A stretch of 13,284 nt of DNA from positions 1 through 13,284 of the forward strand of contig CBFGWL010000078.1 of assembly GCA_965652565.1 (NCBI GenBank). Direction: 5' to 3'. Under the pieces are notes generated by a model. The model was not told the DNA's origin. It worked only from the letters and a program-made list of their open reading frames with translations, and made no database searches. Each line of letters opens with the position of its first letter. The stretch's first letter is position 1. This DNA is from RSA11 sp965652565 (GTDB lineage: Bacteria > Actinomycetota > Thermoleophilia > Solirubrobacterales > 70-9). Shown here in pieces: positions 6,754 through 13,279 of this stretch. A program made the position numbers and the translations under genes.

Positions 6754-6756
6754 TCA
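6751..6756. other. Abutting convergent stop codons
   Basis: TGATCA: the TGA of the exporter permease (plus, 6751-6753) and the TGA of the asparaginase-family gene (minus, 6756-6754) are directly adjacent. There is no room for a terminator between the two operons, so each transcript must run antisense into the other or be ended by another mechanism. Confidence 0.85.
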
Positions 6757-7782
6757 AGCGCGCAAGACCGGGCGGGGCGCGCCCCCGTCACCGCCGTGGG
6801 TGGTGAAGGCGGCAGTGATCTCATCTCGGTCTCGCTCGAGCGCGAGGAGGACCGTCAGCAGGATCCGCGCCTTCGCGCCGTCGAGGCATCCTGCCGAGAC
6901 CGCCCCTTTGCGCAGGAGATCGATCTCGGAGCCGGGGAAGTCGTAGGTCGCCTCCAGGGTGCTGCCGCTGCCGGTCCTGGACGCGAGCACGACCGGCACC
7001 GCCTCGGCGATCGTCGAAACGGCCGCCGCCGTCCCCGGAGGCAGGTGACCGCCGCCGAGGGCCTCGATCACCACGCCCTCGAACCCTAGCCCCGGCAACG
7101 CCTCGACGATCGTGCCGTCATCTCCGAGCGCCGCAGTGACCAGCGCCACGCGAGGGAACGGACCCGTCGGGGGCGGCAGGGCCTCTCTGCGCGATGGGCG
7201 CAGCATCAGCTGGGGCCGTCCCTCAGCCAGCCAGCCGAGCGGGCCAGGCACCGAAGCGAAGGCCGCCGGGTTCATGGTGTTCACCTTGCGGACGAGGCGC
7301 GCCGCGTGGATCTCGTCGTTCATCACCACCAGCACACCGAACCCGCGCGCCTGCTGGGCGGCCGCTACCCGGATGGCCGCCAGCAGGTTCGCCGGTCCGT
7401 CCGCCCCCGGGGTCGCGGGGTGGCGCATGGCCCCGGTGACGATCACGGGCTCCTCGCCCTCATAGAGGAGGTCGAGCAGGTAGGCGGTCTCCTCGATGGT
7501 GTCGGTGCCCTGCGTGATCACGAACCCATCCCAATCATCCGCGCCGCCGATCACATCGAGCAGCCCCGCGACGTCGGCGAAAGAGAGGTGGGCGCCTGGG
7601 GTTCGCTGCAGCGAACGGGTCTCGACCGAAGCAACTTCGTCGAGATCGCCGATCATGGCCACCAGCTCGTCGCCGTCGAGCGCGGGCGCCACGCCGGCGC
7701 CGTCAGACGCTGGCGTCATGGCGATCGTCCCGCCGAGGGAGATCACCAGGACGCGCGCTTTTGTCCGAGCGGGAGCCGCCAT
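6754..7782 (-). CDS. Asparaginase-family amidohydrolase
   Basis: A 342-residue cytoplasmic enzyme of the type I/II asparaginase fold, expected to release ammonia from an amide. The N-terminal nucleophile motif is SLGGTIA with T19; the second catalytic motif is TQGTDT (T93-D94, followed by IEETA); the supporting lysine is K166 in ARLVRKVNT. The C-terminal domain is intact (VVIEALGGGHLP 237-248, ASRTGSGST 267-275), and there is no signal peptide. The mobile-loop tyrosine that pairs with the nucleophile in E. coli enzyme II is not visible: no Tyr occurs between 19 and 60. The amide substrate may therefore differ from asparagine. It is the last gene of the eight-gene operon, 10 nt after the Rid gene, with no clear ribosome site, so translational coupling is likely. 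Confidence 0.87.
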   Translation of the reverse strand: MAAPARTKARVLVISLGGTIAMTPASDGAGVAPALDGDELVAMIGDLDEVASVETRSLQRTPGAHLSFADVAGLLDVIGGADDWDGFVITQGTDTIEETAYLLDLLYEGEEPVIVTGAMRHPATPGADGPANLLAAIRVAAAQQARGFGVLVVMNDEIHAARLVRKVNTMNPAAFASVPGPLGWLAEGRPQLMLRPSRREALPPPTGPFPRVALVTAALGDDGTIVEALPGLGFEGVVIEALGGGHLPPGTAAAVSTIAEAVPVVLASRTGSGSTLEATYDFPGSEIDLLRKGAVSAGCLDGAKARILLTVLLALERDRDEITAAFTTHGGDGGAPRPVLRA

Positions 7783-7792
7783 CGGGTCCGGG

Positions 7793-8200
7793 CTACCCGG
7801 CCCCGACGTCGGCGACGGCTTCGATCTCCACTAGCAACTCCGGCTTGACGAGCCGCTCGATGACGAGCAGCGTGTTCGGCGGGTACGCCCCATCCGGATA
7901 GAGCTCGGGGAACAGTTCGCCGCGGACGGCGTAGAACCCTTCGATGTCGTCCGTGGACACCAGATACGTCGTGAACTTGAGGACGCTGCGGAGGCTGCCG
8001 CCCTGCGATTCGAGGATCGCGCCGATGTTGGCGAACGTCTGGCGCGCCTGCGAGGCGATGTCTTCGCCGGCGAGCGATCCGTCCGGCTTGAAACCGACCT
8101 GGCCGGCGACGAAAACGAGGTTCCCTGAGCGACTCAGGTGGGAGTAGGGGCCGATGGGCTTGGGGAGCGCATCGGGCGATGCGTAGACAGGCTCTGCCAT
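7793..8200 (-). CDS. Rid (YjgF/YER057c/UK114) family protein
   Basis: A 135-residue protein of the trimeric Rid fold, whose best-known members hydrolyse reactive enamine/imine intermediates to oxo acids and ammonia. Family landmarks are GPYSHLSRSGNLVFVAGQVG (17-36), QARQTFANIGAILE (51-64), VLKFTTYLV (73-81) and the C-terminal VEIEAVA (124-130). The arginine that binds the substrate carboxylate in RidA (in its PARS motif) aligns here with N109 in PPNTLLVIERL, so this is a non-RidA subgroup member, and canonical 2-aminoacrylate deaminase activity is not expected. GGAAGG lies about 8 nt before the ATG. It sits 19 nt after the FAH-family gene and 10 nt before the amidohydrolase. Confidence 0.9.
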   Translation of the reverse strand: MAEPVYASPDALPKPIGPYSHLSRSGNLVFVAGQVGFKPDGSLAGEDIASQARQTFANIGAILESQGGSLRSVLKFTTYLVSTDDIEGFYAVRGELFPELYPDGAYPPNTLLVIERLVKPELLVEIEAVADVGAG

Positions 8201-8219
8201 GGGTCGCGCCTTCCTTTCC

Positions 8220-9095
8220 TTATGCGTTGACAGCCGCGAGCACGCGGCACTGGTTTTTCAAGACACCGATGCCCTCCACCTCGACCTCGACGACGTCGCC
8301 GTCGCCCAGGAAGATGGGTGGATTGCGGAAGCGCCCCACGCCAAAGGGCGTCCCCGTGGCGATCACATCGCCCGGCTGCAGCGTGAACGAGTGCGACAAA
8401 TAGGACACGAGCTCGGCGACCGAGAAGATCATCTCCGCGGTCGACGAGTCCTGCATCGTCTCGCCGTTCACCCGGCTCGAGATCCGCAGGTTCTGCGGGT
8501 CCCCGATCTCGTCCGCGGTCACGACGACCGGCCCGAGCGGGCAGAAGCCGTCGAGGCTCTTCGCCCGCACCCATTGCTGCTCGTCGCCCTGGATGTCGCG
8601 CGCGGTGAAGTCGTTGACCACCGTGTAGCCGAAGACCGAATCCAGCGCCTCTTCGACAGGGACGTTGCGGGTGCGCCTGCCGATCACCACGCCCAGCTCA
8701 GCCTCCCAATCGACTTCGGCCGTGATGTCCTCCCGCCACGCGACCTCCTCGCCATCCGCGGCCAGGCTCACCGGGAGCTTGGCGAACACGATCGGCCGCT
8801 CGGGAGGCTCGGTGCCGAACTCACGACAGTGGTCGAGGTAGTTGAGGCCGATGGCGATGATCGCGCTCGGCGACACCAATGCCGGAGCCGGTTCGCCATC
8901 CGTGTCGGCAAGCTCCGTCCCGGTCGCGAGCGCGCCCGCAAGCCGCGAGACCCAGCCCTCACCGCCATCGCGGATCAGGTCGTCCAGCGTTGCCGGCGCA
9001 TCCGGAAGGAGCTCCGTGGCAGCGATTCTGCGCCCCTGCGAATCACGCACGTAAAGGCGTGGTCCATCGGGGGTGGTCAGGTGTCCCAGTTGCAT
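8220..9095 (-). CDS. Fumarylacetoacetate hydrolase (FAH) family enzyme
   Basis: A 291-residue Mg2+/Mn2+-dependent enzyme of the FAH superfamily, which hydrolyses, decarboxylates, hydrates or isomerises 2-oxo (often 1,3-dioxo) acids. An N-terminal cap of about 70 residues is followed by the catalytic domain. It has the lid motif GLNYLDHCREFG (83-94, with H89 and E92), the metal ligands E131 and E133 (VDWEAELG) and D162 (NDFTARD), KSLDGFCPLGP (179-189) and ATGTPFGVG (246-254). It most resembles acylpyruvase/2-hydroxyhepta-2,4-diene-1,7-dioate isomerase-type members; the exact reaction cannot be read off. The ATG is preceded by AGGAAGGG. It follows the transporter genes by 16 nt, suggesting it acts on the imported compound or its breakdown product. 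Confidence 0.92.
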   Translation of the reverse strand: MQLGHLTTPDGPRLYVRDSQGRRIAATELLPDAPATLDDLIRDGGEGWVSRLAGALATGTELADTDGEPAPALVSPSAIIAIGLNYLDHCREFGTEPPERPIVFAKLPVSLAADGEEVAWREDITAEVDWEAELGVVIGRRTRNVPVEEALDSVFGYTVVNDFTARDIQGDEQQWVRAKSLDGFCPLGPVVVTADEIGDPQNLRISSRVNGETMQDSSTAEMIFSVAELVSYLSHSFTLQPGDVIATGTPFGVGRFRNPPIFLGDGDVVEVEVEGIGVLKNQCRVLAAVNA

Positions 9096-9111
9096 CCCTT
9101 CCTGCCTTTCC

Positions 9112-9906
9112 CTATCGGCTCCAAGCGAGCAGCTTTCTCTCCAAGGCCCCGAAGACCACGGCGTCCACGATGCGCATCAGAACGATGAAGATCAGGGCGA
9201 GGGCGATCATCTCCGCGGCGTCGAGGAGCCTGAACGCCTCGTAGATCGCCGAGCCGATCCCGGTCGGCTGGCTGAGCGCCTCAACGAGCACCACGATCTT
9301 CCATGCGAACGCGAAGGATGTGCGCGCGGCCGCCAGCAATGCGGGCGCGATCTGGCGGCTGAGGACCTCGGTCAGGTACTGGCGACGGCTGAGCCCGTAC
9401 ACGCGGCTCATCTCATCGAGCTGCCGTTCGCGGGCCTTGACCGCGCCATGCACGATCGTCACGACGAACGGGACGAGCGCAAGGGTCAGCGCGATAATGC
9501 CGCTCGACTCCTCGGTGCCGAGCACCAGGATCGCGACGATCACGTACACCGGGTCCGGGATCGCAAGGCCCATCACGACGAGCGGGCGGAAATAACCCTC
9601 CGCGATGCGGCTTAGCCCCATCGCGAACCCGATCGCGATCCCGATGGCCGTGGAGGCGACGAACGCGATCAGGATGCGCTTCGTCGTGATCGCCATGTCG
9701 CTCCATGTCTCGCTCGAACCGAGCGCGGCGACCGTGTCCGTCCAGATCGCGCTGAGCGACGGTATCCAGCCATCTGAGATCCAGGTCCCGAGCTGCCAAG
9801 CCGCGAGCGCGAGCAGAAGAGCGGTCAGCAGCGCCAGCGCCCGGCGCCCGAGCTCTGGGCGCACGAACCGGCGCGCGGGAGGCACGCTGAGGGCGGAGGT
9901 GCTCAC
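9112..9906 (-). CDS. ABC importer permease (NitT/TauT type), second
   Basis: A 264-residue membrane subunit of the nitrate/sulfonate/taurine-type importer class, with about six hydrophobic segments (near 22-42, 78-98, 110-128, 130-150, 190-210 and 225-250). The family motif IPDPVYVIVAILVLG replaces the usual P-x-x-A-x-x-P-L segment. The cytoplasmic coupling loop that docks on the ATPase is SRVYGLSRRQYLTEVL, a variant EAA motif. The open frame reaches 9960, but the start is taken as GTG 9906-9904, which overlaps the ATPase TGA (GTGA) and leaves a short polar N-terminus. It pairs with the permease at 10715-11518. Confidence 0.9.
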   Translation of the reverse strand: MSTSALSVPPARRFVRPELGRRALALLTALLLALAAWQLGTWISDGWIPSLSAIWTDTVAALGSSETWSDMAITTKRILIAFVASTAIGIAIGFAMGLSRIAEGYFRPLVVMGLAIPDPVYVIVAILVLGTEESSGIIALTLALVPFVVTIVHGAVKARERQLDEMSRVYGLSRRQYLTEVLSRQIAPALLAAARTSFAFAWKIVVLVEALSQPTGIGSAIYEAFRLLDAAEMIALALIFIVLMRIVDAVVFGALERKLLAWSR

Positions 9907-10718
9907 GCCGGTGTGACGGGCGGGGCCTCGACGTGCCCCGCGTCGCGGTCGTAGCCCCAAGCGGTCATGACACGCTCGACGATGTGGCTCTCGAACTCAG
10001 TGAGGGCCGGATCCTCGTACTGGCGCGGCCGCTCGATCGGCACCTCGAGCGTCTCCAAGACGGTCGCCGGCCCCTTTGTCAGGATCACGATCCGATCCGC
10101 CAGATAGATCGCCTCGCGAATCGAGTGCGTGACGAACAGGATCGCGCGCTGCTGCTCCTGCCAGAGCTCGACGAGCTGTTGGCGCATCAGGCGGCCGGTG
10201 ACCTCATCGAGGGTGCTGAAGGGCTCGTCCATCAGGACGACCGCGGGGTCGACGGCAAGCGCTCGAGCGATCGAGACGCGCTGGCGCTGGCCTCCTGACA
10301 GCCGCATCGGCCAGGAGTCCCTGAACTGCCGGATGTGGAGCATCGTGAGGAAGCGGTCGATGCGCTCCTCCCACTCGTCCCGTGGGACCCGGGCCGCCGA
10401 GAGCACCAGCTCGATGTTCTGCGCGACGGTCCTCCAGGGCAGGAGGCGGTGATCCTGGAAGACGTAGCCCACACGCGGGCGCTCATGACCGCCCCCGCCG
10501 TTGCGGGTCACGTCCGTGCCCGCGATCGTCGCGGTCCCGGCGACGGGCTTGAGCAGCCCGCTCAGTACCTGCAGGAGCGTCGACTTCCCGCATCCGCTCG
10601 GGCCGAGGACGGCAACGAAGTCGCCCTCGCCCACGTCCATGTCGATGCCGGCGACCGCGAGATGCTCGCCGTCGTAGGAGACCTGCAGGTCCTCTACGTG
10701 GATGAAGCCCGGGCTCAT
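9903..10718 (-). CDS. ABC importer ATPase (NitT/TauT type)
   Basis: A 271-residue ATP-binding subunit of the importer. Walker A is GPSGCGKST (39-47), the Q-loop is VFQDHRLLPW with Q88, the signature is LSGGQ (140-144), Walker B is VVLMDEP (160-166), the D-loop is STLD and the switch histidine is H198 (FVTHS). The QDHRLLPW string is typical of SsuB/TauB/NrtD-type ATPases. The open frame extends to 10811, but ATG 10718-10716 overlaps the preceding TGA (ATGA) and places the first strand correctly, so the extra 31 residues are rejected. It is sandwiched between the two permease genes with 4-nt overlaps on both sides, indicating strict co-translation. Confidence 0.95.
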   Translation of the reverse strand: MSPGFIHVEDLQVSYDGEHLAVAGIDMDVGEGDFVAVLGPSGCGKSTLLQVLSGLLKPVAGTATIAGTDVTRNGGGGHERPRVGYVFQDHRLLPWRTVAQNIELVLSAARVPRDEWEERIDRFLTMLHIRQFRDSWPMRLSGGQRQRVSIARALAVDPAVVLMDEPFSTLDEVTGRLMRQQLVELWQEQQRAILFVTHSIREAIYLADRIVILTKGPATVLETLEVPIERPRQYEDPALTEFESHIVERVMTAWGYDRDAGHVEAPPVTPA

Positions 10719-11518
10719 TCCGTCCCCCTCCAGCGCAGCGCCCACTTCTCGATCGGACGCAGGATCAGGTACTCCGTCCCGAGCAGGACGACCATGAACG
10801 TCAACAGCCAAAGGGCCACCTCCACGAGTAGAAATCGGTCGAAGGCCTGTGCGAAACGCCAGCCAATGCCGCTGTTCACGGCGAACAGCTCAGCCAGCAC
10901 CACGACACGCCATGCGTGCGCGTACTCGTTGCGGATCGCCGCGAGCGAGTACGGCACGAGGTGCGGGACGAAAACGTTGCGCAGCCGCATCACCGATCGG
11001 AACCGATAGACGTCGGCCATGTCGGCCAGCTGCTTGTTCGCGCTCAGCAGCCCCTGGCGCAGCGTGAGCGCGATGAACGGGAACGTCGCGATCGCGACGA
11101 CGATGAAGACCCCTACCTCTGACCGCTTGAAGATGAAGAGGGCGAGCAGCGCGGCGATCGTGCTCGGCAGCCCCAGGGCGAGATCGACGTAGCGCGCGGC
11201 GACCATCCCCCAGAACCGGCCCCGCGCCATGAGGAATGCCGCGAAGAAGCCGGCGACGCACGCGAGTGCGAGAGCCCCAACGACGCGCGTCGTGCTCGCG
11301 AAGATGTCGGGCCAGACCTGCTCCTCCGTGAGGAAGCTTGGGATGGCATCGACCACTTCGCCGATCGCCGGGACGAACGTGGTGGTTTTGGACCCGTACC
11401 ACCACAGCGCCACGAAGGTGAGAATCCCGAGGGCGCCGAGGACGACGTCCGAGGTCAGTACGGACGTCGCCCTGCGGCGCCACCCGAGATCCCGAGCTGG
11501 GAGGCTCGCGGATTCCAT
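10715..11518 (-). CDS. ABC importer permease (NitT/TauT type), first
   Basis: A 267-residue membrane subunit. Hydrophobic segments lie near 23-42, 82-102, 112-130, 133-152, 188-205 and 233-252. The family landmark is ARYVDLALGLPSTIAALLAL, and the coupling loop is ADMADVYRFRSVMRLRNVFV, a divergent EAA motif in which the usual glycine is arginine. It differs clearly from the second permease, so the importer probably has a heterodimeric channel. The ATG is preceded by GGGGGAGG 9 nt away. It lies 22 nt after the binding-protein gene, and its stop overlaps the ATPase start. Confidence 0.92.
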   Translation of the reverse strand: MESASLPARDLGWRRRATSVLTSDVVLGALGILTFVALWWYGSKTTTFVPAIGEVVDAIPSFLTEEQVWPDIFASTTRVVGALALACVAGFFAAFLMARGRFWGMVAARYVDLALGLPSTIAALLALFIFKRSEVGVFIVVAIATFPFIALTLRQGLLSANKQLADMADVYRFRSVMRLRNVFVPHLVPYSLAAIRNEYAHAWRVVVLAELFAVNSGIGWRFAQAFDRFLLVEVALWLLTFMVVLLGTEYLILRPIEKWALRWRGTE

Positions 11519-11540
11519 GGGTGCGTGCCTCCCCCGCTCC

Positions 11541-12602
11541 TTACTCCTGATCGCCGCCGGACTCCCCGAGGAAGTCCTCGAGGATCACCGCAACCGGCTC
11601 CTTCGGTGGAGCGTCGATCAGGACATCGTTCTTCGCCATCAGCTCGAGCCAGTTGTTGAGCTGCTCGATGTCCTGCTCGCTCCACTCGTTCACGTAGCAG
11701 GGCAGATCGGCGCAGTAGTCGATGAACGCCTCGAGCTCCTCGTCGCTACGCAGATCGAGGAACGAGCGGTACGGCTCCTCGGCGAAGATCTCGTAGTTCG
11801 ACTCCTCGATGACCTCCACGGCCTCGACCCAAGCGTCCTTGGCCGCGAGCGCAAGGTCGGGGTTCTCCTCGAGCCAGTCAACCCGCGCCGCCAGGTTCGT
11901 CAGGTAGGGGGACCAGCCTTCGTTCTCCTCGGCCCACGCCTTGGCGGGCTCGAACAGGTACCGGCCCGGAGCTTCGATGACCGCTCGCAGAGCTAGCGGC
12001 TCGTAGTCGAAGATGGCGTCCACCTCGCCGCCCTTCAGCAGCTCCGGCAGCGCCGCGGGACCGGCCTCGCGCAGGTCGTAGTCCTTGAAGACATCGATCC
12101 CGTAGAGCTCCTGCAACATCAGCGCGATGACGGAGGTCGTGCCCGAGTCGACGCCGAAGTGGCCGACCTTGCGCCCGACCAGATCCTCCGGCGACTGCGC
12201 GTCCGAGTCCTCGGGGACGACGACGCTCATCATCGTGTTGAGCACCGGCCAGAACACGACGCCGGCCTCGCCCTCTTGCTGGGCGAGCGTCATCGTCACG
12301 GCGTCCTGCTCCATCGCGATGTCGCTCTCGCCGAGCAGCAGCGTGTTCGCCGCGGCGTCGGGGTCGACCTCGACGAACTCAGCCGTGAAGCCGTGCTCCT
12401 CGTCGATGCCCTCCTCCTGCATCACCAAAAGCGGGATCGCGGCCGGATCCGCCGGCAGCCCCTGGAAGCGAACTACTCCGCCTCCCCCATCGCCGTCATC
12501 ACTGCTTCCCCCGGCCTCGTCGTCGTCACCGCAGCCAACGGCTACGAGCGCGATCAGCAAGGCCAGGATCGCACTGAGCGTCCATCGCCTCTTCGTGCGC
12601 AT
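11541..12602 (-). CDS. NMT1/THI5-like substrate-binding lipoprotein
   Basis: The extracytoplasmic receptor of the importer, 353 residues. The signal peptide (basic MRTKRRW, hydrophobic 9-20) ends in the lipobox AVGC with C24 lipidated, followed by an Asp/Gly/Ser-rich tether (25-42). The mature part has the periplasmic-binding-protein type 2 layout: VVRFQGLPADPAAIPLLVMQ opening strand, GESDIAMEQDAVTMTLAQ, then DLVGRKVGHFGVDSGTTSV, the phosphate/carboxylate-loop-like turn of NMT1 proteins. VDAIFDYEPLALRAV is the typical hinge-side segment. The C-terminal third is unusually acidic and rich in Trp/Tyr. Relatives bind hydroxypyrimidines, sulfonates, nitrate or riboflavin; the ligand is not predictable. 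A strong site, GGAGGAGAGGAG, lies 6 nt upstream. Confidence 0.92.
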   Translation of the reverse strand: MRTKRRWTLSAILALLIALVAVGCGDDDEAGGSSDDGDGGGGVVRFQGLPADPAAIPLLVMQEEGIDEEHGFTAEFVEVDPDAAANTLLLGESDIAMEQDAVTMTLAQQEGEAGVVFWPVLNTMMSVVVPEDSDAQSPEDLVGRKVGHFGVDSGTTSVIALMLQELYGIDVFKDYDLREAGPAALPELLKGGEVDAIFDYEPLALRAVIEAPGRYLFEPAKAWAEENEGWSPYLTNLAARVDWLEENPDLALAAKDAWVEAVEVIEESNYEIFAEEPYRSFLDLRSDEELEAFIDYCADLPCYVNEWSEQDIEQLNNWLELMAKNDVLIDAPPKEPVAVILEDFLGESGGDQE

Positions 12603-12608
12603 CTGGAT

Positions 12609-12620
12609 CTCCTCTCCTCC
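12609..12620 (-). promoter_or_regulatory. Strong ribosome binding site of the binding-protein gene
   Basis: GGAGGAGAGGAG reads 12620-12609, a double Shine-Dalgarno with 6 nt to the ATG. It is much stronger than anything before the first gene of the operon, consistent with the binding protein being needed in excess over the other subunits. Confidence 0.75.
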
Positions 12621-12639
12621 TGTCTGAGAGGCGAGTCAC

Positions 12640-13266
12640 TCAGCTCGCCTCGTATACCGTCGCCCGGATGGGACTCGGGTTCCACCCGGTACATGGGTTG
12701 TTCTCCTGCGGGCAGTTCGAGATCACCGCGAGGAGATCCATCTCCGCCCGCAAGACGATGTAGTCGCCCGGTTTCGAGGGCGCCTCCTGATCCATCGCAA
12801 CTCGGCCCCCGTCCCCGACCGGGTAGTTCAGGAAGATGTTGAAGCACATGGGGATGTCACTGCGCTTGAGACCCCATGGCTTGATCGCCTCCTCGAAGTT
12901 GTCCATGCAGCCGGGGACCGCCTTCTCGGGTCCGTAGCGCACCTCATCGAGGGCGGCCGAACAGGACCCGCAGATCACGTCGTTGACCCCGCAGGTGTCC
13001 TCGACGATGGTCATCATCGGCCTGGCGAGGTCCGAATAGAGGACGTGACCGGTGGTCACGTAGATCGTGCCGGCGAGCTTCGCCGTGTGGGCCGCCCAGA
13101 ACTTCTCGGCGAGGTTCTCGCGGTTGTAACAGATGAAGTCGATCGCCTGCTGGCCCTCGAGATCCTCGATTTTCAGGCTCTGCCCGGCGGATATCTCGCG
13201 CGCCCAGTGGCCCTTCGCCGGAATGACCTCGTCCGATACGACCTTGGCGGTTGTGTCATTAAGCAT
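12640..13266 (-). CDS. DUF1989 protein (urea carboxylase-associated family)
   Basis: A 208-residue protein of the DUF1989 family. Members next to urea carboxylase form the heteromeric carboxyguanidine deiminase CgdAB; other members have no known reaction. Family features are EDLEGQQAIDFICYN (34-48), GHVLYSDLARPMMTIVEDTCG (73-93), CFNIFLNYPV (141-150) and SNCPQENNPCTGWNPSPIR (183-201). There are eight cysteines (46, 92, 99, 102, 120, 141, 185, 192), including CGVNDVICGSC, suggesting a metal or thiol site. It leads the operon and shares its transcript with the importer. No second DUF1989 gene, urea carboxylase or allophanate hydrolase is in the window, though a partner could lie beyond the edge. 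The start ATG 13266 has no Shine-Dalgarno; the frame stays open to the window end, so an upstream start is possible. Confidence 0.88.
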   Translation of the reverse strand: MLNDTTAKVVSDEVIPAKGHWAREISAGQSLKIEDLEGQQAIDFICYNRENLAEKFWAAHTAKLAGTIYVTTGHVLYSDLARPMMTIVEDTCGVNDVICGSCSAALDEVRYGPEKAVPGCMDNFEEAIKPWGLKRSDIPMCFNIFLNYPVGDGGRVAMDQEAPSKPGDYIVLRAEMDLLAVISNCPQENNPCTGWNPSPIRATVYEAS

Positions 13267-13273
13267 GTGGTCG

Positions 13274-13279
13274 ATGGTA
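13274..13279 (-). promoter_or_regulatory. Candidate -10 element of the uptake/catabolic operon
   Basis: TACCAT reads 13279-13274 and ends 7 nt before ATG 13266. With no Shine-Dalgarno in the spacer (CGACCAC), this suggests a leaderless first cistron. It overlaps the palindrome at 13275-13284, so a bound regulator would cover the promoter. The -35 would lie outside the window. Confidence 0.35.

Noticed and set aside
8199..9188. Plus-strand open frame of 329 codons opposite the FAH-family gene
   Set aside because: It is antisense to a gene with a complete active site and has no domain of its own.
9907..9960. N-terminal extension of the second importer permease to 9960
   Set aside because: The extension overlaps the ATPase coding end, is Arg-rich and unlike the family; GTG 9906 gives a standard 4-nt overlap.
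10719..10811. N-terminal extension of the importer ATPase to 10811
   Set aside because: It reads into the first permease's coding sequence, and ATG 10718 overlaps the permease stop codon exactly.
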